Positions 24,601 through 36,774 are shown, counted from the stretch's first letter. The stretch is DNA of 64,000 nucleotides from Spinacia oleracea (GCF_020520425.1 NC_079491.1:39732027-39796026), one strand, 5' to 3'. The notes: generated by a model from the letters alone, not told the origin. Translations and numbers: made by a program.

Positions 24601-27600
24601 TTATATAGTTATATGTAACGTTATATACTTGTATGCTATTAGGCATGCAAATTTCATTTGCCATATTAATTAACATATTATAGATTTGCATTCTATTTTA
24701 AAAGCCATGAGTTGAACCACGAGGATTCTCAATTTCTTGTTAATGACAGAGAATACCTACTGAGCTTTAGAGGGTTGGGATTGAAGAGTGTGGAATGTGT
24801 GCGACTTTTGACATTGCACCATCTTGCGTTCCCAGTAAGTCTACACATCAATTTCATCCGAAGTCAATGAAAAAAAAAAGTCAAATTTCATGAGGTTTGG
24901 CTATATGTATTCAGGTTGACACCAATGTTGGACGTATAGCCGTACGACTTGGATGGGTTCCACTTCAACCCCTACCAGAGTCACTTCAATTGCATCTTTT
25001 AGAAATGTAAGCTCTACATAGTTTATGGATATCACTGCACCGATGACTGTTTATGAAAGATATTAACATCATTTGCTACTTCAGGTACCCAATCTTGGAG
25101 TCCATTCAAAAGTACTTATGGCCAAGGCTTTGCAAGCTTGACCAGAAGACATTGTAAGAACACTATTCCTTCATTTTATTTATTTATCTCTTTATACGTG
25201 TATTCATGAATGAGTAAACAAAGCTCTAACAATTGGAAGCTTTTGACTAATCTCTTCTTTGAACCTGATTTAGATACGAGTTGCACTATCACTTGATCAC
25301 TTTTGGAAAGGTATGTTGAGATTGAGAAAGCTTCTAAGCCCTTCTTTTCTTTAAAAATGACAAGAGGATTAAACAATTGTTTCATGCAGGTATTTTGCAC
25401 CAAAAGGCAGCCTAATTGCAATGCTTGTCCCCTTAGAGGAGAGTGTAGACATTTTGCTAGTGCATTTGCAAGGTTAGTATGACCTCTACTCAAGCCCTAG
25501 TATTTGATCTAAGCTATAAATTTACCTTACACGGTGTTGAAAAAAACATGAAGGGGAAATTCTAACATTCAGCTTCCTTAATAAATTTCTGCAACGCCAA
25601 AAAAAAAAATCATTGAAGATTAAGATGTTCTAAATGGTAAGTAAAAAACTACAGAGCATTGTTCTAGGAAGAGGCAAGGGTTAAAAAATATACTTCATGA
25701 TTTTTGGCTCATATAAACTTGAAGACCTTCCACAAATTTATTTTAAATAAACTTATTTTCGTAAATTCCTTAGCCGTTTAAAAAGGTTCGAGATTTTGAA
25801 TATAGTTGAACTCAATTCAGGAAAATAATAATTAAAAGTAAATATAGGTTCTTGCCAAACAGGTTTAATTGTTGTGTTGTTGCTAGAAAGCTTACTAATT
25901 CATAAACAATTTGTTGTTGGCTGCAGTGCTAGATTTGCCCTTCCAGGGATAGAAGAAAAGGGCATTATATCTTCAAGTGGGGGCAGTTCAGCACATCCAC
26001 ATCCTCGAGCTAGCATCAATCTTTTGCCTTTGCCCCCCTCTTATTCGCAAAACAACTTCATTAATAATGCACCTCCAAGTGCAGTTTCATCTTCCCCACT
26101 GGCACTCCCCTCGCCACTGCCAATCAATCAAATACAGAGGCAATCTGAAATTAGGAATTGCGAACCAATAGTGGAAGTTCCAGCATCACCAGAACCAGAC
26201 CCAGAGCAGGAACAAACATTATGTGACATTGAAGATACATTTTTCGAGGATCCTGATGAAATCCCAACAATCAAGCTCAACCTGAAAGAGTTCACTCGAA
26301 CTCTACAAAACTATGTAGCTGGAGATTCAAATGCCTTGGTGGCTTTAACTCCCGAAGCTGCCTCAATTCCCACACCAAAGCTAAAGAATATAAGCCGGCT
26401 GAGAACAGAACATCATGTGTAAGTTAACACTTAATGTAGAGAAGATTATTGTAGTGGTGCTTGAACCATTTAAATCATGCATGATTGGATATATCTCTCA
26501 AGTCATAACACTAAAACCAACTTTTCCTAGTTTAGGTCAATAATCAAGGCAGACATGTTAGACGTGGTAAGAAAAATTAAGTTCTCTGTTCCCCTTTTCT
26601 AATCTTTGCCCCTGCTTTGGCTGTGTGTGTATTTATGAAATATACAAAAATCACTTGACCTATTCCTCATGCAAGCTTTATAGCTAAATCTAACTTGTGT
26701 AGTCACATTTCAACGGACAAGATGCAATTTACTCAAATATATTATGAAGTCAATCCCCTTCTAAAGAAATATTTAAATGTTCTGTATATAAGACTTTCAG
26801 TTGCATTAACTGTCACCTACTTTACATTTGCAGCTATGAACTTCCAGACACACACCCTCTCTTGAAAGGGGTAAGCTACTTTAAATTGTATTATATCAGT
26901 ACAGATTTTACCTTGGTTGCCATCTAACTGTAGCTGCACAATTGCAGTGGGACAAAAGAGAGCCCGATGATCCATCTTCCTACCTACTTGCCATATGGAC
27001 TCCAGGTAGGTACAAATTTATTGGACATATTTTTATCACAGTGATTCTACTGAAAACAGCCAGGAGGCTAGTCCCGTTACAGATTTCATCCAGATAACTT
27101 ACATGAAAGATAATAATTGATGGCCAAAACAGGTGAGACCGCAAGCTCTATCGAACCTCCTGAAAGAAGATGTCACCACGAAGATCCCAACATATTTTGC
27201 AATGAGGAGACATGTTCTTATTGCAACAGTCAGCGGGAAGCTGACTCCCAGACCGTTCGGGGAACACTTCTGGTAAGATATGATTTTCTAGGATATATGG
27301 AGGTCAAAAGGCAAATTGGAGATAATGTGTTTTACCTTCATATGATATACAAAGTCACGTAGAGTACTAAATCCATCCTATTCAGATACCATGCAGAACT
27401 GCAATGAGAGGCAGCTTCCCATTGAATGGAACATATTTCCAAGTGAATGAGGTAAAGCTAATTCAACTGCTTACATCAGAACTTGAATTTTCGTACTATG
27501 CGTTCTCCTATGCTTAGCTGACCACGATATGTATGCAGGTATTTGCTGACCACGACTCCAGTCTTAACCCAATTGCAGTACCCAGGACTTGGTTATGGAA

Positions 27601-28587
27601 CCTCCCAAGACGTACAGTTTATTTTGGGACGTCAATACCAACTATATTTAGAGGTATTGAAATAAACACTTCTTTCATTTCACATATGAAAGGACATTCT
27701 TTGTTCTAATTTCTAGAACTTTTGTCCAGGTCTGACCACTGAACATATTCAGCATTGCTTCTGGAGAGGTATGATACTACTGAAATGAATCCTTAGGCCA
27801 TTCAATCAAATATTATGTTCTTTCACTCCCTCGTGCAAAAGGCAGACTTATATTTCCTTTTTACATCTTCCCGTTCTACATTTCTGCTTATATCGTGAAG
27901 CATAAAGTGGGAAACAAATGCTGAGAATTAAATTCGTGGTAAAAATATAATCACAATCACTTAAAGAAAAAGAAAATCCTGAAAAAGCTACAATTCATAT
28001 ATTTCTACTCTTTAAGTCGAAAATTTAGCTACATTACCAAATAAGAACATAAGCAAGCTTCACCTCCTACCAGACCTAATAACAAATGTGAATTCTCCTT
28101 CCTGCTGGCTGCCTTAAAATAGTAGCATGAGGTAGATGATTGATATTCTAAAAGGTAATTGTTTATGAGGAGAATCTACTCATCAATATGCTCCTATCTG
28201 CTTATTGACAAAGATAAAATTAAGTCCAGTGTAAATAATGTATTGACCACTCTAATTCATTTTTTCCCTTCAATGTACTCCAGCAAATACCTATCTTTAG
28301 ATCTTGAAATAAAACAGGAAAAAGAATATCTTATTCTTTAAATCTTGAAACAAAAATAGAAAAAAATATATCGTATTCTTTAAATCTTGTGTATAAATCT
28401 TTATACACCACTCAACCGCTATTTTAAAATTATATTATTAAAGCATTGATTAAATGACAATGCAGGATTTGTTTGTGTAAGGGGTTTTGACCAAAAAAGA
28501 AGGGCGCCTCGCCCGCTCATGGCCAGATTGCATTTTCCAGCCAGCAGGATGAATAGAGGAGCGAGAGGTAAGGCGTATGATGAGTAG
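18620..28587 (+). CDS. ROS1: ROS1-type 5-methylcytosine DNA glycosylase/lyase
   Basis: Nuclear base-excision enzyme that removes 5-methylcytosine. CDS exons: 18620-19364, 19858-21585, 21665-22075, 22561-22651, 22977-24360, 24459-24538, 24750-24834, 24915-25006, 25085-25153, 25274-25310, 25390-25472, 25927-26418, 26834-26870, 26948-27005, 27133-27272, 27386-27451, 27539-27653, 27730-27768, 28466-28587. All introns are GT-AG, phases agree, and the sum is 1957 codons plus stop. Visible: WIPNTPMKP N-terminus, Gln/His-rich tract (~80-100), basic region (~370-420), domain A (~830-1005), HhH-GPD with catalytic Lys1492 (GLGLKS) and Asp1510 (PVDTN), 4Fe-4S cysteines 1577/1584/1587/1593, permuted CXXC cysteines 1811/1820/1825/1828 and C-terminal RRM-like fold. 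LLDINREG and VWKLLLENI favour ROS1 over DEMETER. Two Met codons stand in tandem at the start. Appears fully functional. Confidence 0.92.
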
Positions 28588-28694
28588 GTGACAATGTACT
28601 GACTCTTGATGTCTCAAAAATGTAGCGAGGATAAAGAGAAAATTAGCGCAATCTGGAATTAGGAAATGTATGAAGATATTGACCTTGTACATCA
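28588..28694 (+). other. Proximal 3' UTR of the ROS1-like gene
   Basis: Follows the TAG stop. No clear AATAAA signal is fixed here, so the transcript probably extends into the convergent minus-strand gene. Confidence 0.4.
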
Positions 28695-31223
28695 TTACAA
28701 AGATTGTAGGCAATTTAAATTTATGCTCGAATTGAGCAAGTTTTCTGCAGCCAGGAGAATATAGGACAAAATTGAAATCCACATATGTGAATACAGTTAC
28801 TTCTTGACAGACACAAATTGAGAGGAGAAAGATGTTCTCGGTGAAATTTCAGGGTTTCACCCAAGGTCCCGAGCTATGCAGTGTTAATGGCAAAACCAAA
28901 TTGGGTAAAAGTTTAGCTGATAAATTATGTTAAATTATAAATTGTCAGACCAAATTGGCTATTGAATATTTTGATCATTTCTCACGAGCAATGGCTTAGA
29001 AAAAAAAAAAAAAACCAAGTGGAGATGTATCCTACCAGCAAGCCCTTGAAGTTTATCTGTCAAGTTGAAGTGATTTCCATAACTTCTGAAAGGACAAATA
29101 TGTGACAAGATGCAAAGGGGGGGACTTGGAATTAATAGCAACTAATAAAAAAATAAAAGGACTTCATCCCATACACCAGAATCAGAACGCTCAATATAGT
29201 AGTCAAGTTGTCATTACACAGTAATCGAACTGCAGTAGCAAATGGCCAACTTTAGTAATTGTAGTGTGGTCAACTAACCATGCATATAAGCAACTAGTTT
29301 GTATGCCCTGTTCTAACTTAAGGTTAGAGTTTCGAATTGGCTTCACTTGGTTATCATAGTTAAAAACATAATAATAATGAAACCAGCGGAAAGCATATTT
29401 TAAAAGTATAATGCACGATGGTTCAGAAAACAGAATACTTTAGGCAAAACAACGAAACCAGCAGAAAGCATATTCATACACCATAATGAAAAACAATTTT
29501 ACATGGACAAAAGAAATAAACTGTACCCAAGAACACTTAACGTAAGTGTGAGCCTATTGGTTAAAAACAACCGAGCCTCTATCTTAAACCCAGGTAAACT
29601 ATTTCTAGATACAACAAGTTTATACACTCGTATAATAAATTTTGCAGAAAGACGATATTTATATCAACTTTTTTGCCCTTTGTCTGATGTAAACTGACTT
29701 CAGTAAGGAACCACAATCAAAGGCTCTAAAATAGTAATGTGGGTTTCCTGATTCTATTAAATTAAAAGTTATTGGAAAGAGAATAAGAAAGGAAAGGCAT
29801 CATACCTTTGACTGGCTTCTAAATTGGTGAAAGTATTCCGAGAAGATTTATCAGTCAAGCAAAAACAAGTGCCTTGAATCTGCGAGAAAATGAAAAAACG
29901 CCTCAGTAAATTCTCGTCCCCAAAACAATGCAACATAACTTAACAATCAGCAAAGATTCTAACAGATTTCTAGCAACACATAAATCAACAGAAATCACAA
30001 GATTAGACATTTAGCTCAGTCTTACTAGAAACCAGAAAAAGCATGAAACCAGAAATGTGTGCCGCAAATATTCAACCATGTGTTTCGGTTTAGCATTGTA
30101 TAGTGTCATTGACCACACAATGCATTTATGTTACAGTATGTGTAACGACTTATAACCTTCCTAACAATCCTCCATCTCCCCATCCTCACCAAAAAGAAAA
30201 TAAGAAAATTAAAAATTGATACTAGACATGATTATAATCTATCTATACCTAGTCTATACTTTGTATGTTAACAAAAGGTCTTGCATGCACAAGGTAAATA
30301 GAAAGTTGGGAATGGAGTAGAGTACATCAGTTAGTTGCTTCATATTCTAATTGAAGCTTTAAAAACATGAACTTATAGCAGAACTATTTGCTGTATTCCA
30401 ACGCATAATTTATATAGCAATCGTAAGCAAAATGAAGTTGAGCAGATCAGTTAATTGCTTCAGATTCTAGTTGAAACTTCAAAAATGGTGAACTTCTGTC
30501 AGATTAGTTGCCATCTCTCCTGACACGGTGAAATTCATTAAGCAAAAACTTAAGAAGTTTGAAAAGGTCGACCAGCTAAGTCAATTACTTCAGAGTTTCA
30601 GAAGTTGAGCCTTCAAAAATAGTGAACTTCCGTCAGATTTAGTTGCCGTATGTCTGGTACAGTGAAGTTCATGAAGAAATCATAAGCAAAAACCTACAGT
30701 TTGAAATTTAAATTGACTAAACCAGTAAATGTCTTCAAACCTTAGTTGAACCTTCAACTGTAGTGAACTTTTAACAGATTTAATCGTTGTTCCCGACACA
30801 GTTGTAATTCATGAATAAATGACAAGCAAAACCCTAAATAATTGAAATTCAAGTCGACTAGATCTGTTAATTGCAATAGATACTAGCAGAACCTTCAAAA
30901 TTGGTGAACTTCGCTGTGCTTCCGACAGCATTCTAAATCTAAAATCGAGCAAAAACCTAGAAAGTTTGAAATTCAAGTCGGGCAAATCAATTAATTGCTT
31001 CAGATTCTAACTAAACCTTCAAAATTAACAAAAACTAAAACAATTGAAGCATGAAACTGTGCATCTTCAGAAAAAACTCAACAACTTCAAATTTCTCAAA
31101 GAGCGATAATAGATCTTACTCAATCTAAAACAAAAATCAAACTTCAAAAATCGAAAATCGACTAACCTGCTCGTCGAAACGAGGCCCCAGTGGAAGAAGA
31201 CGGAGATTCGAAGAACTCGCCAT
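28695..31223 (-). CDS. Putative four-exon small protein of unknown function
   Basis: Modelled on the minus strand as 31223-31167, 29879-29806, 29085-29036 and 28744-28695. Every junction has canonical GT and AG (for example GACGAGCAG|GTTAGT, TTTCAG|AAGTTATGG, GCTGCAG|AAAACTTG). The phases join without a stop to give 76 residues ending at TAA. It begins MASSSNLRLLPLGPRFDEQ and has a possible C-terminal amphipathic helix (LTDKLQGLAENLLNS). I do not recognise the family and no signal peptide or membrane segment is evident. The first intron (~1.3 kb) carries a tandem repeat. The last exon may lie within the 3' UTR of the convergent ROS1-like gene. It could be part of a larger gene with a different last exon, or a chance model. 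Confidence 0.45.
30325..31030. repeat. Degenerate tandem repeat, ~120-145 bp unit, about six copies
   Basis: A block like AGTTAATTGCTTCAGATTCT, then GAACCTTCAAAA and GTGAACTTC, recurs near 30327, 30445, 30576, 30721, 30860 and 30985. Units are strongly diverged, so the array is old. It fills most of the first intron of the minus-strand gene model. Confidence 0.75.
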
Positions 31224-31477
31224 AAGGATGGTGACAGGAGGAGGAGAGAGACTAAAACTGGAGGGAAAGGGGAGAGTGGTTTTGAGGTTTAATGTATTTT
31301 GCCGCCTTTTACCGCTCTTTTTATTTTCAAGTTCCCTCCAAAGTGTTTTTTCATTTTTGAAAACCCGCCATGGAATTGTTGTGAAGCGGGGAAGACAGTA
31401 AATTGAGGTGAGTTTTGTCGCTTTGAGCATTGATAACGAAGAAAGTAACAGGGCGTGTTCGGCAGCATTTTTTTATA
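31224..31477 (-). promoter_or_regulatory. 5' UTR/promoter of the minus-strand small gene
   Basis: CT-rich on the coding strand close to the ATG (31224-31290), typical of a plant leader. The MITE nest begins immediately upstream at 31478, so it bounds the promoter. Confidence 0.35.
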
Positions 31478-31559
31478 CTCCCTCCGTCCCATAATATAGT
31501 GCCTGTTTTACTAAAATGGTGTCCCTAAATGATGTACCTATTTCTATTTTAAACCATTA

Positions 31560-32211
31560 CTCCCTCCGTCCCATAATATAGTGTCCGTTTGACCAAAATC
31601 ACGGTTATTAAGGTTAAGGATAACATTGATAATAAAAACAATAATGATTTGTACTTTCAAGATAAAGTACATGTTAGTTGGCAAAAATGGAGAGATAAAT
31701 TATAGATTAAAGGTGTATACATACTCCCTCCGTCCCATAATATAGTGCCTGTTTTCCTAAAATGGTGTCCCTAAATGATGTGCCTATTTCTATTTTAAAC
31801 CATTAATTTTTACTTTGAAAATTGTACTTTTTGACTTTTATTCAACCCATGTGCTTGATTTTTGTCCTTTTTAGGCCTATTTATTATGTATACACCTTTA
31901 ATCTATAATTTATCTCTCCATTTTTGCCAACTAACATGTACTTTATCTTAAAAGTACAAATCATTATTGTTTTTATTATCAATGTTATCCTTAACCTTAA
32001 TAACCGTGATTTTGGTCAAACGGGCACTATATTATGGGACGGAGGGAGTAATAAATAGGCCTAAAAAGGACAAAAATCAAGCACATGGGTTGAATAAAAG
32101 TCAAAAAGTACAATTTTCAAAGTAAAAATTAATGGTTTAAAATAGAAATAGGCACATCATTTAGGGACACCATTTTAGGAAAACAGGCACTATATTATGG
32201 GACGGAGGGAG
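31560..32211. mobile_element. Stowaway MITE B (middle, inverted)
   Basis: Inserted into A at a TA (duplicated at 31558-31559 and 32212-32213), in the opposite orientation. Its halves 31560-31723 and 32051-32211 total about 325 bp. The same family as A and C. Confidence 0.9.
31724..32048. mobile_element. Stowaway MITE C (innermost, intact)
   Basis: An unbroken 325-bp copy with perfect CTCCCTCCGTCCC termini inserted in B at TA (31722-31723 and 32049-32050), same orientation as A. Non-coding; would need a mariner-type transposase in trans. Confidence 0.92.
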
Positions 32212-32525
32212 TAATTTTTACTTTGAAAATTGTACTTTTTGACTTTTATTCAACCCATGTGCTTGATTTTTGTCCTTTTTAGGCCTATTTATTATGTACA
32301 CACCTTTAATCTATAATTTATCTCTCCATTTTTGCCAACTAACATGTACTTTATCTTGAAAGTACAAATCATTATTGTTTTTATTATCAATGTTATCTTT
32401 TACCTTAATAACCGTGATTTTGGTCAAACGGGCACTATATTATGGGACGAAGGGAGTACAAAATACTTAAATACAGAATATAACTTTTTTTTTATATAGA
32501 TACTAGAATGTGCTCTTGTATAAGC

Positions 32526-32969
32526 GGAAAATTTGTCAAATACAACCTAATAAAGTTCTCTATTTGCCAATTACAACCTCCAATTTCTAATTTTGCCAAT
32601 TACAACCCTAAACTTGTACATCTATTTTAAATTACAACCCGAAACCATTTTCCGGCAAAAATCACCGGAAAATGACGTCATAACGTTATTTAAAAAAAAA
32701 TGAAGTACACAAAAAAATTATATTTACGGTTATTTTATATTTTTTGTGTTAATTCTTATTTATCGAATTGATTTTTTTATAGAAAATATGTAACTATATT
32801 TTTTAATAACATTATGACATCATCTTCCGGTGATTTTTGCCGGAAAATAATTTCGGGTTGTAATTTAAAATGGATGTATAAGTTTAAGGTTGTAATTGGC
32901 AAAAATAGAAATTTGAGGTTGTAATTGGCAAATAGAAAACTTTATTAGGTTGTATTTCACAAATTTTCC
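32526..32969. mobile_element. MULE-type fold-back MITE with 9-bp TSD
   Basis: 444 bp whose two ends are long inverted repeats (GGAAAATTTGT...ACAACCTAATAAAGTT at the left and its complement at the right, with CCGGCAAAAATCACCGG blocks further in). It is flanked by perfect 9-bp direct repeats TGTATAAGC at 32517-32525 and 32970-32978, diagnostic of Mutator-like transposition. No coding sequence. Confidence 0.88.
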
Positions 32970-33010
32970 TGTATAAGCACCGGATGTATAGAGTATCTAT
33001 AATCTATCTA

Positions 33011-33855
33011 TCTATAACTATATACTAAAAGAGACACCAGGAATGACACGTGTCATCTCCTGGTGAATCCTTTAGTATTTTTCTTTTTTTAATTATTTTT
33101 TAACTATTTAAAAATAAAATTCTATGTTTTTCCATAAAATTCCAAATAATTAATAATAATAGAAAAAGTTTTAAAAAAAATGTGAAATATTATAATCAGT
33201 TTAGTAAATTGACCGCATCTTTACCAAAATTTTCAAATGAACGATCATAATAGAAAAAGACAGAAAAAAAATCCTAAAAACGTGATATCCTGTGGAAAAG
33301 ATACCACCATTTTTTTTAACTGATATCCTAAAAACGTGGGCAAAGATCCTGTTGCACAAAATCCTGTGTGAAGTGGAAGAGATCCTGTTGAAAAGATCCT
33401 ATAGAATAATTATCAGTTACAAAAATTTTGGATTAAATGGAATTATAAACCAATTCCTAAAAACGTGGAGTTTCTAAAATTTAGGGGATAGAAACAGTTT
33501 ACAGTTGATAAAATTCCCTTAGAAATAGAAAAGAAAAGAAAAGAATAAAATTAATCTACGTTTTACATTATGTAGTTCACGTTCAATTTTTTTAATAATT
33601 CCCCGAGTCCTGCAAAATAGGAAAGCATAGAACAAAATTTAAAAAAAAATCACATAAACTACGTACAAAACTTATAAATTACGAAATTTTAGGGAATTAT
33701 AAATTTATAAAATACTCCCTACTTATCCAGTAATCCCAAGAATCCAGAATAATCACAACAAATTAGGGTAGACTAGAATTTAACTGGGTATATATACTCC
33801 CTTCTCAACCATCAATAATATCAAACATCAATATACGTGAAGTCTGAGAAAAAAA
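33011..33855 (+). mobile_element. Helitron-like 5' end and upstream region of the RPA gene
   Basis: It begins TCTATAACTATATACTAAAAG after an A, then a hairpin at 33035-33065 centred on ACACGTGT. Plant Helitrons often begin with TC and have this kind of ...GACACGTGTC... start. No Rep/helicase is present and no CTRR 3' end with hairpin was found, so the extent is unknown. The last ~80 bases before the ATG contain GTATATATACTCC, a possible TATA box for the RPA-like gene. Confidence 0.45.
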
Positions 33856-36261
33856 ATGGCCAAGAATTTTACACCCATACACACTATTAATCCTTCTATA
33901 GAGAACATAACGATTCAAGCAAGGGTTATCCGACTATGGAGTGTTCATGCCTTCAATAATCCGAGTGAAACAAATGCTATTGAAATGGTTTTACTAGATG
34001 CAGAGGTAATTTGATCATTCATATTGTGCTAGATTCGATACTAATATTCAAGTTTTAGTATGCTGCTAACTGATTATTTATTTTATTTTTATTGTATACT
34101 AGGGAGGCAAGATTCAAGCTTCTATTAAAAAGTCTTTCATCTCAAAATGGCGGAATGTTTTCCTCAAAGGACAAGCGTACAATATTTCGTATTTTGGTGT
34201 TGGAAAGAATGCTGGAGACTATAAACCCACGATGCATCCATACAAAATTAACTTCAGAATGTTTACTCAAGCTCAAGCCGTGGAAGTGGTTGCATCGACC
34301 ATTCCTATAGATGGTTTTGATTTTAAGTCATACGAAGCACTCAAAGATCTAGACAACAGTGTGTTAATCGGTATAAAAATCTACTAAATTTTTGGTATAT
34401 TATATTTATTTTTTTATATTATTCGCTTTTAATATCATTTTTTTGTAAAAACAGATTGTATTGGATATCTTTCTGGAATATTATCAACTGATCAATTTAT
34501 TAGAGATGGTAACCCCCAAAAAATGATCAATATTCAACTAGAGGATTTGCAGTAAGTATATTTTTAATGTTTTTAAGGAAAATACAATTATTATTTTTGT
34601 ACTAACTTTGTTGTGTTGTCAGGAAAAATTTCTTGAGTTGTACTTTGTGGAATCAATATGCTGATCAATTGACAGAATATTTATCTAATCATCCAAATTG
34701 TCAAGTTTTTATTGCCATCCAGTATGCAAAAATCAAGACTTTTCATGGTATATATATTATTTGATATGAATTAAATCCTTGCGTCATTTAATACATTGAT
34801 AGGTTTTGCATTCTTATACGTTTATCTTTCTTACGCATTTAAAGGTGTTGTTGGAATATCGAGTTCCCTATTTGTGACTGGACTCCATATAAATTCTGAA
34901 ATTGCAGAGATAAATGATTTTAAAAAGAGGTATGTGTATTTTTTTTTGTTCTTAATACTATTTTTTTCTAATCTAAATAAACTGTTATAATAAGTATACT
35001 TGAAAAAAAAATTGTCATGCAGATTTGGGAGTGAAGGAAAGACTTCTTCAGAAATGGTGGAACAAATAAGTAGTCACATCTCTCAGAAAAATGAAAACGA
35101 GTTCCTGAAAAAACCGGAGAGGAAACATGTTGATGAGATTCTTGAAATGCAGGAGGTGAGCACATTAGTATTGTTTAATTTGATGCTTATATAGACAGAA
35201 AAAAAAAAAAAAGATCGATCTCAAGATACTAATTTTGGATTGTTATGGCATAGGTTTGCAACTGTGTGACATTAGCCACAATCGACTCTATTGAGCTTGA
35301 GAATGGTTGGTTCTACCTTGCATGTAAGAAAGACTACAAGAAAGTTCAAGATCAAAAAATTGATGAGCTAACGAAGTTTTGGTGCGAAAAGTGCAATAAT
35401 TATGTAGATCCTGTTCCAAGGTTCAAACTTCAAGTAAGGGTGATGGATGAATTAGGAAGTGCTTCGTTTGTTATTTTTGATCGCGAGGTGGTACAAATCT
35501 TAGGAAAGTCTGCATTACATATAAGAGAATGCCAAATTAAGGTATACTTAGTTCATCTGTGATTGTTCCTATATGTTACTATATAGTAAAAGTGTATTAC
35601 ATATTATTGTAGATCTTTTGATCAATTTTTAAACTTGATGCAGGATGGCAATAAGGATGACAATGACGATTCAGTGCCTAAAGATTTAAAAGAACTACTG
35701 GACCGGAAGTTTTTATTTAAAGTTAAAGTTACAGATTATAACCTTAAGCAAAGCTGCCCATTATTCACAGTAACAAAGATGTCTGATGATGTAGACCTTA
35801 TAAAGACATTCCAAGATGTAGAGGGTCCTAAGGAGGTACTTTTATAATCAAATAAAACTCTAATCTTTTTATCAATATACAATTGCTTACCCTCTCTGTT
35901 TATAATAGGTTATGGAGCATGAAGAACAACTAGATGTGACTTCAAAACCTGTCAACCATTTCAAGGATACTAACACAGAGAAGGTATAAAAATAAATATC
36001 TAAAAGTATATTAAACACACGTATACATTTGATTTGTTGTTTGAGAGACATGTATCTAATTATTTCTATTATATGCAGAATGTACTCAACAATGACAATG
36101 AGAATATGGATGACAATTGTGAGGAACTTTGTATCACTACAAACCATAAAAGAAGCTTTGAAGAGTTGGGGTGCACAAGCTCGGAAGGGCATATTACAAC
36201 ATCTGAGTTTTCTACTAATAAAACTCAGCGAAAGATTGTCGTCAAAAAAGAGAAGGACTAA
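33856..36261 (+). CDS. RPA70-like single-stranded DNA-binding protein
   Basis: Exons 33856-34005, 34103-34370, 34455-34551, 34623-34747, 34845-34929, 35023-35155, 35254-35541, 35644-35835, 35909-35983, 36079-36261. All introns are GT-AG and the phases join to 531 codons plus stop. The N-terminal OB fold (IQARVIRLWSVHAFNN, EMVLLDAEG; residues ~15-125) is of the DUF223/RPA1 type. A second OB fold spans ~145-280, and exon 7 (287-382) is the RPA C-terminal domain (GWFYLACKKDY, FWCEKCNNYVDPVPRFKL). In the zinc ribbon Cys310, Cys330 and Cys333 remain, but the fourth ligand position appears to be Asp (ACKKD instead of C-x2-C). The tail is charged and ends in basic KKEKD. It resembles RPA genes carried by plant Helitrons rather than the 600+ residue housekeeping RPA1; that is inference from length and context. 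Confidence 0.8.
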
Positions 36262-36372
36262 AGTTACTGCTGGAACAATTAAGAGTATTTATTTTCATTT
36301 GTAGTATTATTATTCTGCTGTTTTTTTAGGTTTAAAGCTTTTTATGTATAAAAGTTTAATTATAAAAGTTTT
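36262..36372. other. Junction between RPA-like gene and older copia copy
   Basis: AT-rich sequence after the RPA stop. The homology to the copia leader becomes clear only from about 36373, so the older copia copy lacks its left LTR. No Helitron 3' terminus could be defined. Confidence 0.4.
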
Positions 36373-36461
36373 GATTTTTATGTATATCGTTCACAAATCT
36401 TGCACGCACGAAGCAATGGAACCTAAGTGTTACCCTTAAGGGGTGTTGCAATGGTGCGGGC
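36373..36461 (+). mobile_element. Left remnant of an older copia copy (leader fragment)
   Basis: The segment with TTGCACGCAC...AAGCAATGGA and GTTACCCTTAAGGGGTGTTG matches the young copia leader at 38554-38637 of the inserted element. The copy resumes at 46979 after the insertion. Confidence 0.8.
36457..36461. repeat. Left target-site duplication CGGGC
   Basis: CGGGC before the 5' LTR is repeated at 46974-46978 after the 3' LTR. Confidence 0.92.
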
Positions 36462-36774
36462 TGAAGGAAATAATGCCCTTGGTCCAAGTATGCATTCTAT
36501 GTTAAGTCTAATAAATGCGGTTCAGTATTAATTAACAAGTTAATAATTCAGTGAGATCAAGTGAGCTGAATGCCTAGCTAGAGGCCGCTTCAGTTCAAGT
36601 GGAATTAATGATATTAATCCACAACTTACTCTTGACTGAACTCGTAGGGTCACACAAATAGTACGTAAACGGATCAAGTATTTAATGGCATTAGATACTC
36701 CATCTATGGATATTCGGAATCGACGGATCTTGGTTTCAGTGGGAGCTGAGATCATCACAGGCAAGAAATGAATA

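Larger units (their letters stand above)
31478..32456. mobile_element. Stowaway MITE A (outermost of three nested copies)
   Basis: Left part 31478-31559, right part 32214-32456, about 325 bp when the inner copies are removed. TIR CTCCCTCCGTCCCATAATAT; TA flanks at 31476-31477 and 32457-32458. The right TIR has one change (GGGACGAAGGGAG). Confidence 0.9.

Noticed and set aside
36262..36461. Helitron 3' end after the RPA-like gene
   Set aside because: No CTRR terminus preceded by a hairpin was found; the downstream part is copia leader.
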